A stretch of 64,000 bases of DNA, from contig JAJJXM010000059.1 of assembly GCA_024516155.1 (NCBI GenBank), positions 186,001 to 250,000 on the forward strand, given 5' to 3'. Of this stretch, positions 52,713-63,309 are shown one piece after another. The DNA is from Pyronema omphalodes. Its lineage: Eukaryota; Ascomycota; Pezizomycetes; Pezizales; Pyronemataceae. The notes under the pieces are model-generated. The model searched no databases. It had not been told where the DNA came from and worked only from the letters and a program-made list of their open reading frames with translations. The stretch's first letter is position 1, and each line of letters begins with the position of its first letter. Position numbers and translations under genes: made by a program.

Positions 52713-54542
52713 ATGCGACAGAAAGGGTCCCCGGAACAGCTCACGCCTCCAGAAACTGTTGCAACGAATAGAGTGCTTGCAAAATCCAGCAAAAAGAAGA
52801 CGTTAGGCACCTGCGTCGACCAGCAAGTGGATTTTACCATTCATGACACCGATATATCATTTTCCAAGTCGAAACGAAAGAGGCGAAAGATGAAGAGGAA
52901 GAAGCAACAACCTGCAGCGACACTTCTGTCAGGCTCTAAAATTGCTATTTCGTTGTCATCATGCCCTAGCGACGTTCTTGATGCAATTATTGCCTTCGTC
53001 AGAGGGCCTGAAAAAGCAACGCGTCACCGTGATTTATTCAGCCTGAGACTAGTAAGTCGCGGATTTCGCTGCCTTCTGCAACCAATCGTCTTCGAAACCG
53101 TTTTTATACCGACAAAAAAAACTTCTTACCGTGCTCCAGTTACGAATGACGTTCGCAAGCTACTGCGTCTGATTGACACGAATCCCAGCCTCGCGACATG
53201 TGTAAAGCATCTCAACTATTGCGAGGCCCAGCCAGAAAAGATATTGCCGATTGAGTACACGTTAGAAGAACTGGAACATGATTACAAAATCTATTCACAG
53301 TGCGTCCGAAACATGGAGCCAAAAAGACCGAGAGCGAGCACGTTCGATCATCGTCCGAACCAATTGCGTCTGCAGGACATGATAGACGTATACGACAAGA
53401 TGTGTGTCTCACTCCTGTTGTCACGACTAACCAACCTACGTGTGCTGGAAATCCATTGCTACGTGGGTGGTGGATACGCCTCGCTTCTGACGCAATGGGC
53501 ACGGAAAATATGGGAATTCATGCCACTAAACTCACTGGAAGTTTTGACTTGGCTATCACGTGATCCACACTACGATCAGATGCGCATGCAGTGGCCTGCA
53601 CACGATGCATGCAATGCCAAGTCAGTTACAACCCCAGGAAAGCCTCCAACCGATGACTGCAATGTTATTTCCTTTCTCCGTTTTGTACCTGGCCTCAAGC
53701 AACTCACCTTCTCGAACGACTTGTATCTTGCTGGAGCAACACCCAGCCACCTGCCAGATATGCAGTTTTTAACATCCATCTGGATTGACAAGGGTCATCC
53801 GAAGGAGACCGTGCAATGGATGATGAATCTCCTCCAGTGCAGTCCAATGTTAAAAAGTCTGCGAACCTCGCATTCGGGCACTTGCGAGGTGTCGACATTT
53901 AGACAGGCCTTACGGCTCGTACGGAACACCATCGAGGACATTGACATCGGGGGAGAGTTTAAAGGCGTTTCAAGTTCAAACGGAGGAATTGGCACGTTCC
54001 GGGATTTTCCAAAGCTCACAAAAATATCAACAGATTTGGCATCCTTTGCTCCGTTACGGCCTCCGGGCTGGTCCCAGGATTTCTGTCTCCTCGAATTGTT
54101 GCCACCAAACCTCGAATCTTTTCATCTTCGTCTCACTGGCATGGATGGTGTTCCGTTTAGATCTGAGCCACTCTATCCGAACGGCCCGTGGAAATCCCTA
54201 CATTTTTCAGGACTAGTGGGTAGACTTTATGAGTTGCTGGAGGACGTAGCGCTTGCCAAAGAGAGCGGAAGGTTGACGAAACTCCGTAGTATCACAATAG
54301 ACAATCCACATTGGGAATTATTAATAAAGAGGATCTCGCAAGACGGTCCCAAGAGACTTGTTGCACTTTGTGCAAAATCGGGGATTGAATGGAAATGCAG
54401 CGGCGGCATTGTCAAGGAGTCTTCTAAAACAAGAAAACATTCGCCAATGGACACGGACACAGATACGGACACGGACACGGACTCAGACACGGACACGGAT
54501 ACAGAGACGTACACGTGCCATGGTGGGCACTTGGACTGGTAA
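52713..54542 (+). CDS. F-box/LRR-like family protein (copy 12), start shifted
   Basis: Exon 1 ends with A at 52517, the intron is 52518-52657 (140 nt), and exon 2 begins TG at 52658, so the split ATG exists. One A is missing in the third codon (GGGAAG where the 57-kb gene has GGGAAAG), which puts it out of frame. The main frame therefore most likely starts at the ATG at 52713, giving 609 residues. A basic tract lies at 53-64 (K-R-K-R-R-K-M-K-R-K-K) and the F-box at about 83-130 (C-P-S-D-V-L-D-A-I-I, L-R-L-V-S-R-G-F-R), followed by the full body to G-I-E-W-K. The C terminus carries an expanded D-T/D-S repeat and C-H-G-G-H. No other break. Role as SCF receptor is inferred. Confidence 0.8.
   Translation: MRQKGSPEQLTPPETVATNRVLAKSSKKKTLGTCVDQQVDFTIHDTDISFSKSKRKRRKMKRKKQQPAATLLSGSKIAISLSSCPSDVLDAIIAFVRGPEKATRHRDLFSLRLVSRGFRCLLQPIVFETVFIPTKKTSYRAPVTNDVRKLLRLIDTNPSLATCVKHLNYCEAQPEKILPIEYTLEELEHDYKIYSQCVRNMEPKRPRASTFDHRPNQLRLQDMIDVYDKMCVSLLLSRLTNLRVLEIHCYVGGGYASLLTQWARKIWEFMPLNSLEVLTWLSRDPHYDQMRMQWPAHDACNAKSVTTPGKPPTDDCNVISFLRFVPGLKQLTFSNDLYLAGATPSHLPDMQFLTSIWIDKGHPKETVQWMMNLLQCSPMLKSLRTSHSGTCEVSTFRQALRLVRNTIEDIDIGGEFKGVSSSNGGIGTFRDFPKLTKISTDLASFAPLRPPGWSQDFCLLELLPPNLESFHLRLTGMDGVPFRSEPLYPNGPWKSLHFSGLVGRLYELLEDVALAKESGRLTKLRSITIDNPHWELLIKRISQDGPKRLVALCAKSGIEWKCSGGIVKESSKTRKHSPMDTDTDTDTDTDSDTDTDTETYTCHGGHLDW
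54449..54516 (+). repeat. GACACG-type coding minisatellite
   Basis: GGACACGGACACAGATACGG-type hexamer repeats encode Asp-Thr/Asp-Ser pairs in the C-terminal tail of F-box copy 12. The 57-kb and 42-kb copies have short acidic tails at the same place, so the tract has expanded here. Confidence 0.75.
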
Positions 54543-55650
54543 ACATTGTGATACATCATTCTTCCAAGCCGTCAAAATCAACCACTGATGGTCTTACATT
54601 CTCCATTGTACCTTACTGACGTTGGACGAGTGCAGAAGCTTGTTTGTATTATAAAATGTGCCATTGCGGTTTCTCCTTTTTTTATAGCTTTCATATCATT
54701 TCATGTAGCGCATATCAAGCCATATATCCCAAGGCTCATTATTTTGGTTTGCCCCACTAGAAATTGCTCTTGTCTTTCGCAATTGACATAGTTGGGTAAA
54801 AGTGATTGCCTCATCTGTGCAAACTTGATCGTTGCTGTTGAGGAGAACAATGATACACTCGTGCCATGTCTGATATGCTACTGACCGTCTAGACCGGGAT
54901 CACCGGATAGCGTCCGGTCCTTTGGACAAACTTGATAACATCCATGGCTATAAGGATGCACGCATGTCACATGTACTGTGTCCTGACGCTTCGCCGCAAC
55001 CTTCTTATCTCCTCTGCTCAATTATACCAGATTGTCGCGTGTGTCACTACTATTACATCTCAGACAAATTCAGTTTGACAAGCGACATTTGAACATTCTG
55101 TCTTGGAATGCGGAAGACATCTTTAAAGTCTTACTCCATTGCCAAGAGCGGATTGAAAGGTAAGATTGTCGTGTGGACATGCTGGTCCTCCAGCCATCTC
55201 ATGGATGTAAGTTCGAACCATCTGAACATCACCATAAGAATGTCCCGTCAAAAAACTACAATTTCAAGGAGGAATGTGATGATATTAACGTCCTGAAGGC
55301 CTGCGATGTATTTCGGGAATCAGTCAGAGAAGGACAGCGTGGGAATGAAAAACCTGCAGGACCAGATATTCTTGCGTATAGAGATCGTCTCCCTCACGAA
55401 TATAGAAACAATCTTCTCTTGCATATATTTCGACAGTGAGCATCCCAATACATAACCCGCGGCTCGCGATGGTAGGAATTGATGCTGCTAGAGAAATTCT
55501 GTACCGGCATAGCTGTACAGGGTTCATCGTGAGTCAGTTTGGTCGTTACAAACAACAATATGGAATATTTGTAGAGAAGAGAAAGCCGCGAAAAGAATGC
55601 TGACCTAATGAATGAATCCGGTGGCTGCTAGTCTGAATTTTGATCATCTA
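54543..55650. other. intergenic, nothing recognised
   Basis: 3' flank of copy 12. A short frame at 55108-55439 has no recognisable family. Confidence 0.4.
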
Positions 55651-56652
55651 CTCGTGCCTAAAGATGGTGGCTAGCGCCACCACCCCCGGTCGCTCGTCAA
55701 CGAGCAACCGGCGGCACTCCTACGGAGTGCCCGACCGTTGTTTGTGAAGCGGTCGTACTGTACGAAGCAACCTCCTCATCCGCCGCGTTCCACCCCCGGC
55801 TCTACCACCACAACGACGCGTAAATTATTCCAGTACAGTATAATATTGAATAAGGGACCCTTAAGTGTAAAGAGACAAATTTTCAGGGTGAAATAGCTGT
55901 TGTGAAGAGAATTACGATTGATTATCTACCAAATTCTTTTCGCGGGGAGCTCGCAAAAGTGAACTATAATCTTATTTTTCACCACCACGCCCACAAAATA
56001 AATAACTTTGAACCCACTACAAGCAAACTTATATGTCTCTACAACAATATTTCCATTCGCTGATATTAATTACGCGTGACTGTGATGGTGAAAATTGCTC
56101 GTGGATTTCGGCGGACCACAGAATTGCAGGCTGCTCCAGGAGTTTTTGGTGGGTTAGGGTTTTCTCGAAAGCGGTGGGGAGTCTACCATTTCGCTCGTAA
56201 ATAATCAGCTTTCTTTTACCAACGCAACAATTATAAGTTTTGATAGTTTCGTAGATGTAACTTAACATATTTTACTTCAAGTCTACGAGTTTTTTTTTTG
56301 AAATATTTTTCGTTGTGGTGGTGAAAAATAAGATTATAGTTCACTTTTTCGAGCTCCTCGCGAACAAAATTTGGTAGATAATCAATCGTAATTCTCTTCA
56401 CAACAGCTATTTCATCCTGAAATTTTGTCTCTTTACACTTAAGGGTCCCTTATTCAATATTATACTTTACTGGAATAATTTACGCGTCGTTGTGGTGGTA
56501 GAGCCGGGGGTGGAACGCGGCGGATGAGGAGGTTGCTTCGTACAGTACGACCGCTTCACAAACAACGGTCGGGCACTCCGTAGGAGTGCCGCCGGTTGCT
56601 CGTTGACGAGCGACCGGGGGTGGTGGCGCTAGCCACCATCTTTAGGCACGAG
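55651..56652. mobile_element. foldback-type element with 338-bp terminal inverted repeats
   Basis: 55651-55988 and 56315-56652 are near-perfect inverted copies starting CTCGTGCCTAAAGATGGTGG. TA flanks both ends (55649-55650 and 56653-56654). Only about 325 bp of unique sequence lies between the arms and it encodes nothing recognisable. The GC-rich outer arm contains further small palindromes such as CACTCCTACGGAGTG. This fits a TA-target inverted-repeat element mobilised in trans. High arm identity implies recent activity or conversion between arms. Confidence 0.85.
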
Positions 56653-56849
56653 TATCAAAGTTTGTCGGGAAACTACAATTTCTCAAGGAATGTGCATTTT
56701 ACTTTCCAGTAGCGGCAGATTGAAAGGATTGTGGCAGTATGGCAATGGGAAGGTCTCCAGGACGGAACATATTCTTGAATCCATCTTGCATATTTAAGGA
56801 ATACATGCATGCACATCTCGAAACACTGCACTGCTACGCCATTTCCGAA

Positions 56850-57082
56850 GGGAAAGTGCACGTCCGTGGCAACGGCATTACCCCCTACAGCATACGTAAC
56901 CGATGTATGTAAGGGGTGTTCGACATCCGGAAGAACACCAGGATGAAAAACTACAGCGGCTGAGCTTGTCCTTGGGCCAAGACATAATCTTATAAGAATG
57001 AATAGAAACGTCGGTTACCTCAACCCCATTATACTCCACGACAAGATCCATCTTCACAAAGCTTCAACATCGACGTTCGAAA
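56850..57082 (+). promoter_or_regulatory. conserved 5' leader module of F-box copy 13
   Basis: GAAGGGAAAGTGCACGTCCG, GGCATTACCCCCTACAGCAT, CCAGGATGAAAAACTACAGC, GGCTGAGCTTGTCCTTGGGC, CTTATAAGAATG, AACGTCGGTTACCTCAACC, exon end GTTCGAAA next to GTAAGT. The first leader ATG opens six codons (56943-56963, M-K-N-Y-S-G then TGA). A later ATG at 56998 is in frame with the split start and would add 28 residues. Confidence 0.7.
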
Positions 57083-59044
57083 GTAAGTGTTCCATCCTCA
57101 TCAGATGTTTGGAAAAGCAGCATTCATAATCCATGTATGGCAATAACGTGTCTCCAAACAATTGGGGAGTCGAAGGACACTATCGCTAATATGACGGGTT
57201 GAATTCTAGTGGGAAAGAAATCTAAGAAGAACGTGGCATCTACAGTGACAGGACCCGAGGCGAATACACAACAGAAAGGAGTCCAGAAAACCATACAGCT
57301 GCCGGAACATCTTGCAACACACAGCGACGTTGCAACACCCACCGCCAAAAAGGAATCAGGCAAATCAGTACCTGAGCCACTAGGATCGGAGGGAGAGGAC
57401 AAAAGTCCAAAACGCAAAAAGCAGAAGACGAAGACCGAAAACACGCAAACATTAAGCTCCGCCCTGGCAACTACCTTGTTAGGATGCCCAACCGATGTTC
57501 TCAACTCGATCATTGGTTTCTTGAGGGGGCCTGATGCATCAACCTGCAACCGTGATTTACTCAATCTCAGACTTGTGAATCGCGGATTTCGTTACCTTCT
57601 ACAAACAGTTGTCTACGAATCAGTCCAGATCCCACGGAAGCACTCTGATAACCCTTCAGTTACGGATGACGTTCGGGAGCTTCTACGTCTCATTGACCTC
57701 AACCCAAGTCTCGCAGCATCCATAAAGCATCTCACCTACAATGAGAGCCACCCCGATGACATTATACCGGTTCAGTGCAGCCTGAAAGAACTCAAAACCG
57801 ATCACAAAATCTTCTCAAAGTTAGTTGATGAAGTCGACTTGAAAACATTGACAGGGAAGACATTTTATTATCCTTTAAATCCATCTGGACTGCGCGAGAT
57901 GTCGAAACTATACGAGCAGATGTGTTCTCCACTTTTATTGTCCCGACTGACCAACCTCGGTATGCTTATATTCGACGGGTACGTCGGAGGCCGATATGCG
58001 TGTCTTCTCACGCGATGGGCAAGCCACATATGGACCCGAATGCCACTGAGATCCCTGGAAACTTTGCTTTGGCAATCCAAGGAGGAGGAGCATAAGGACT
58101 ATCAGTGGATGCAATGGCCTACATACGATGTATACCATGAGTCTTCTACGACCCCAGAAAAGCAACCCAGCAATGAGTGGAATCTTATTTCGTTTCTCCG
58201 TTTTACGCCTGCACTTGAAGATGTCACCTTCATTGGTGATAGGTTCCTTGCTAGATCAACGCCTCAGAACATGCCTATCTTGAACTCTCTAACCTCCATC
58301 TGCATTCAGACTGAGTATTTCAAAGAGACTTCCCAATTGCTCTATGAACTCCTGAAGTGCAGTCCTTTGTTAAAAAGTCTGGAAACATGTCATTTCGATG
58401 ATTTCAAGGCATCGAGAATGCGAGAAGCCTTACACATCGTACGGAACACCATCGAAGAAATCGATATTATTGGTCCGTTCGAGGGGACTTCAAGTACCGA
58501 TGGAGGAATTGGACCATTCCTGAATTTTCCAGAGCTCCGGACAATAACAACAGACCTCGCCTCTCTGGTTCCTCTATCACCTGCGGACCGGCCCGAGGAT
58601 ACTTGTCTACTAAAACTACTGCCTGCAAATCTTGAATCTTTACATCTCTATCTTTATGATCCGCTTGATCTTCCGTCGTCATCCCGGCCAAGTAAGAAGG
58701 ATGGCCAACGCCACTCCAACTCGCTTCTAAAGTTCATCAGGAGACCGTATGAGTGGCTGGAGCATGTAGCGCTTGCCAAGGAGAGTGGAGCATTAAGGAA
58801 TCTCCGGAGTATCAGTATCGAAGACGAATGCTGGAAATTATCATCAAGCAAGATCACAGACGGAGGTCCCGAAAAGCTCGGCGCAATTTGTGCCAGATTA
58901 GGGATTGAATGGGAATGGAGTAGTGGAGATGTCAAGGGCCGTGGGAAAACGAAATCGTATTCGGACGTGGAGGCAGACTCAGACTCAGACTCAGACTGGG
59001 AAACAGACTGGGCAATGAGGTACGAGACACATTTTGAGACTTGA
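57082..59044 (+). CDS. F-box/LRR-like family protein (copy 13), intact long form
   Basis: Split start: A at 57082, intron 57083-57209 (127 nt; GTAAGT, CGCTAAT branch, TTCTAG), TG at 57210; exon 2 ends at 59044. The protein has 611 residues, or about 639 if the in-frame ATG at 56998 is used. M-G-K-K-S-K-K-N-V-A-S-T leads; basic tract at 68-76 (P-K-R-K-K-Q-K-T-K); F-box about 92-140 (C-P-T-D-V-L-N-S-I-I-G-F-L, L-R-L-V-N-R-G-F-R). D-V-R-E-L-L-R-L-I-D-L-N-P-S-L-A and the leucine-rich-like body follow, with G-I-E-W-E-W near the end and an acidic D-S-D-S-D-S-D tail. No break anywhere. Probable nuclear SCF substrate receptor (inference). The best intact copy for defining the family. Confidence 0.87.
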
Positions 59045-60327
59045 GTTGACTGATCGGTCACGGCTAACCTCGATATAGTTTTCTAACTTTCTCGTTTCTA
59101 CGCAATGGCCTTCGGGATGTCATTTTCTTTTGTAGTGGAAATTTCCGAAAAGCTGTTTTTTCTGTGTTTTTCCTATGTTCATTATTTTTTCATTTCGCTC
59201 ATATCAAGAGATTTACTGCGCATGTTTCCGATTTTGGTTTTTCTTCGGAATCCCCTCTTCGTCACAGTTTTGTAACATAAATTCCGTCGAGTGTTGATAG
59301 ATGATCATGGAACACACCGAACAACAATAATACAGAAGCTGTAGTGATTGCATGATACCATACATATTGTGCGGGTCGCATAGGGGTCTTTGGACAACGT
59401 CGACAACATCACGGCGCTTATGATATTCCGAGTGATGCCTTATGACGTATCTCCCGATGCCTCCCTGCCCCACTATAGGTGCCCGAATTGCAAAACTGTG
59501 CCGCTACAATGACACACCATCATGGTCTACCAATCCCATCACTGCTCACCGACTTCAGAGTTGCGCAACACAGCTTTGAACATTTCGTGCCTAACCCAGC
59601 AAATGTTTCTGCAATTAAACGGCGATGCGGACGATGGCGGCGATTCCCGGAGTATTCGATACCGCACAGGCTTCTAGTGAATCAGTGCGCGTGCGGCACA
59701 GAAATGATGTCCTAGTGTGAATAATATTCGTTGCCTAACATCCGGTCCCAGTAGCCTCGGCGCATTCCGGGTAAACTCAGAACCACTCATAGCGCGTGGA
59801 GGGAGCCGAGTGATCGCATGTGCACCTTGTGCCAACGGTTCCCCGCCCCACGAGTTTATCTGCAGTTTCCATCTTGACTGTCGGCATTATACCCGGCTCT
59901 CCTGTCCTATATTTTGATCTTCAGATATCTCCTTTTCACCATAGCAGCTCTTGTCTATGCACGTCTAATAATTGATAATTCATCAATTCTTGCAAATCAT
60001 GGCTGAGAAATAAAGATTGAATGATGGGCTGTAATGATGACTGATAAATCAGGGATACACCCCCGAGCACGGAATACTTCTCTGTCATCAAGACATTACT
60101 GCACCACAACGGTGGATCCGGATTTTCATGGATTGGTAACAAGTTGTCTTTCAAGAAGCCTGATGCATTACGTCTAATGGACAAGCGGCAGCTAATGAAA
60201 TGTTTTCGTCGTAATGCTATGGCGTAAGGATGATAACAGAACTTTATACATTGAATCAGATGTCATCCAGCTATTTGGGAATTTCTACTTCGCACTCTCC
60301 CCGACGCAAAGGGTACCATGGTGTCCT
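59045..60327. other. 3' flank of copy 13 and spacer, nothing recognised
   Basis: The first 150 bases match the 3' flank of copy 11. The remainder has no gene or repeat I can support. Confidence 0.4.
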
Positions 60328-61252
60328 CAGAGTTCGGCACGGTCCGTCCGGTCCCGTCCTGGCTACGGACGAGACCGGACCGCCACTCGCGGTCCCGTCC
60401 TGAAGTAGGACCATGACCGGCCGTCCTGGAGGCACCATGGACGGGACGGACCGCGGGTGACCGTGGGTGACCACGACTAGCGTCACCATCGGTCACTCGC
60501 AACCCGCAGTTTTTTTACTACGGCTCATGGTGTTTTCCTTAGATAATTCTGATGCATTACACGAATTAAAGTCACCTATATGGAATTGCTTGAGAACAAA
60601 ACAAACTATACTGATACATAAGAATGCTCCTTCTCCCGCCACAAAAATGCGTCCTTCCCCATCCTTCTGGAATGGAAACGACTCTTGAGAGGACAGGCAG
60701 GGTGTTCTGCTCCTGGTCAGAAAATGTATAGAGGAAGGCAATGAGCTCTGCTGGGAATTGTGTGATTGCTATTGATGTTTGAATTACACGGCAATGAAAG
60801 GAGTGGAAAATTCTGGCAGGTAGAAGAGGGAAAAATAGAAGATGGAATTTGAAGGATAGAAGAAATATTTATAGCCGGATCGTACTCTACTAAGAAACAA
60901 AAATAATATCAAACTACCATAGGCAGTCAAACTATTTCTGGGTGGAGCGTGCACCTGCAATGGGGTGTAAAAGTTTTACTAAAGTGCAGCATGACGGGTT
61001 CATCTACTACAGTGCGGAAGACGTCGCTGCTGCGGCCCATAATTTCTGGCAACTTAAACCAAACCGCCCCCTGCAAACTAGCTCACCCGAAACCCACGGT
61101 CCTGCCGTCACCCGCCGTCCCGTCCGGTCTTTTTCAGTCTGCGGACGGGACCGGACCACATAGTGGCCGTCCGTCCAAAGTCGAGGACGGGACCGGACCA
61201 CCAGCGTGGTCCCGTCCGGTCCGCCGTCCTGGACGGACCGTGCCGAACTCTG
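60328..61252. mobile_element. non-autonomous hAT-like transposon
   Basis: The ends are exact inverted repeats CAGAGTTCGGCACGGTCCGT, except that the right copy shifts to GGACGGCGG slightly further in. The target duplication GGTGTCCT (60320-60327 and 61253-61260) is a perfect 8 bp. Sub-terminal GGTCCCGTCC and GGTGACC repeats are dense. The interior matches the 8.7-kb element over several hundred bases. No transposase in its 925 bp. Confidence 0.9.
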
Positions 61253-61260
61253 GGTGTCCT

Positions 61261-61715
61261 ACCTGGGTATGTCTGGCAGAGGGAAACTACCCAATCATTG
61301 TTTTCTGACCAGCGGGAAGAAAATAAGGACGGTGCGACCATGTACGCGGCTTTCGGGAAGGATCGAAGCAAGGAAATGCCAATACAAGGCTAGGATAGCA
61401 TCTGAGAGACGACCTTGATATTGATGGCAGGCAATTGTCGTGATCTCATGGGATGTTCCAAAGAATGTCAGTATTTGTTGTATTATACAATTTCTTGCAT
61501 GGGTTGTCTCATACTTGTAGCGTACACAGTATCAATATATATTGCAGCCTCATCGGCTTCAGTGGTCAGCATTTCCCCGACTCTCGGGTCTCTTATAAAC
61601 CATTTGGGCTGATCTCTTGTTCATCAATTTTTCTGTCGTCGGGACTTTTTTGTTCTTTCGGGCTGATTAAGGCCGAGTGAAATCAGTAATCGCGCCTTCG
61701 TCGGAGGATGCTGCT
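61261..61715. other. spacer between hAT-like element and dispersed repeat
   Basis: Short frames only; nothing recognised. Confidence 0.35.
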
Positions 61716-61799
61716 AACGCAGAAGCAAGCTAAACTAGCCTGTCTCGGGCCACAATAACGCGCTTGCAGGGATTCGCGTCGCGTTGCGGTGCACCACAG
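61716..61799 (+). repeat. dispersed short repeat, copy h, adjoining a LINE end
   Basis: AGCAAGCTAAACTAGCCTGT, then GCGCTTGCAGGGATTCGCGT and TTGCGGTGCACCACAGA. The tail of the minus-strand LINE follows within 5 bases, so the LINE appears to have inserted at or in this repeat. Confidence 0.6.
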
Positions 61800-62209
61800 A
61801 ACGTTTTGTTTTGTTTTGTTTTGTATCATACACTGTTCGAGGCCTGAAAGGCCTATGCAGGAAGAAAGAAATCCTGGTATCCCGTCCTCGTGGCCAAGAC
61901 CACCTAATGAGGCGCCCCTATCTCCTATCCCCGTTACACACCCCAGAAGTAAAAAATAAAAAGAAAAAGAAAATACTCAGTCAAACCGTGCACCCCCAGA
62001 AAAGAAAAGAAAAGAAAGAAAGAAAAGAAAATAAAAAGGAAAGGAGACAAAGTCGCTTAGAAGCGGACTGCTCTAATACATCGCGAGAAAAACAGAGGAA
62101 ACCAAAGATACGCGTCTTAACCCCAACGAAAAAAAAGGAAAATCCCCGCATCCCGTATCACCTCATTCCCCGTATCCTCCCAATTTGGCCTCACCCACCC
62201 GTGCCGTTC

Positions 62210-63260
62210 TCATTCTACATAGCGCCTTCCCACCTCCGTGGCTGCTAGGTATTCCAAGATCGCTTTGGTAAGCCGATCGTCCGAAAAAATCTCCACCGCC
62301 TTCAGCCTTCCCCGGCGGCGCCGCCGTCGCCGCGGCTTTCCGGTTATTTTTTCCACCTCTTGAGCGAGTACCTCGTACTCACGTTGCCAGCGATCGCAGG
62401 CACCAAACAGGTGACCTCGCGTTTGGCGTTCTCCGGAATCGCACCACCAACAGCGATCGGAGTCTTTTTTCTTTATGCGCACCAGGTGGGTGCCTATCAG
62501 CGCGTGACCGGAGGCAATCTGGTAGAACACCGCAGCCCGGTGTTTCGGCACGGTTTTCAGGCCGTCGCGGATGCCCCACTTCTTTCGTGGGCGGTAGGCT
62601 GCGTTAAGGTCGGTACGCTGGCGTACCCACTTCGATGCGATCGCCTTGGGGATCTCCGTCACTGCGCGGTTGACGTGCGCCAGCGACGTCCAAGGGAGGG
62701 GGGAGCAGACGGGGTTTGTACACCCTCGGAGGGGGGGGGCCAAACAACGGTGGCTTGTACCGTGTTTTGCTGCCGCGTCCGCAGCTTCGTTTTCGAGGAT
62801 GTCGCTGTGTCCGGGTACCCACCGGAAGACCACCTCGATGCCGGTGAAGGCGCGGAGTTTTGCGACCTCTGTCGCGATCAGGCGCTGCAAGATCTGGCCC
62901 GGGCCAGGCACGTCGGAGAGCAGGCGCTGCAGTGCAGCTTGTGCATCGGAGAAAATTGTGAGGAGCGGGGGGGGGCGGGCTACTGAGTAATGGTAATTAT
63001 CCCAGTAATCGCGCAGGGCCATCAGCATGGCATGAAGCTCGGCGTCGTACACCTCTGCATGACGTCCCACGCAGAAGCAGGAGGGAGTGAGGATGCCTCT
63101 CACGTAACGAACGAAGCCTGAACCAGCGACATCTTCTATGCGAGACCCGTCGGTCCAAACGCAGGCGGAGCCAAGGTTTCTCCATTGTAGGGCGCATTCG
63201 GTTGCTTCGTCCCTCGATGCGATGACGACGGTACCGGGGAACTGTTGGGGGAGAGGGGGG
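62210..63260 (-). pseudogene. LINE RNase H domain and C-terminal zinc motif
   Basis: W-T-D-G-S (about 63155), then Y-D-A-E-L-H-A-M, F-S-D-A-Q-A-A and W-V-P-G-H-S-D-I-L-E-N-E-A-A-D, the four RNase H motifs with the acidic residues present. A C-W-W-C...H...C cluster follows (C-x2-C-x10-H-x4-C), common at the end of Tad-type ORF2 proteins. Continuous frame from about 63260 to the stop at 62210. Upstream it is out of frame with the RT part. The first Met at 63103 is internal. Confidence 0.85.
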
Positions 63261-63309
63261 AAGACCCTCTCGACGTGATGGAAGCCCGAACGAGTTGTGG
63301 CGCGCTGAG

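Noticed and set aside
60942..61308. Frames of 73-119 codons inside the 60-kb hAT-like element
   Set aside because: Similar DNA exists in the 8.7-kb element but the frames are not kept; no recognisable domain.
62360..62986. A 208-codon plus-strand frame
   Set aside because: Antisense shadow of the RNase H coding sequence of the minus-strand LINE, open because of the GC-rich composition.
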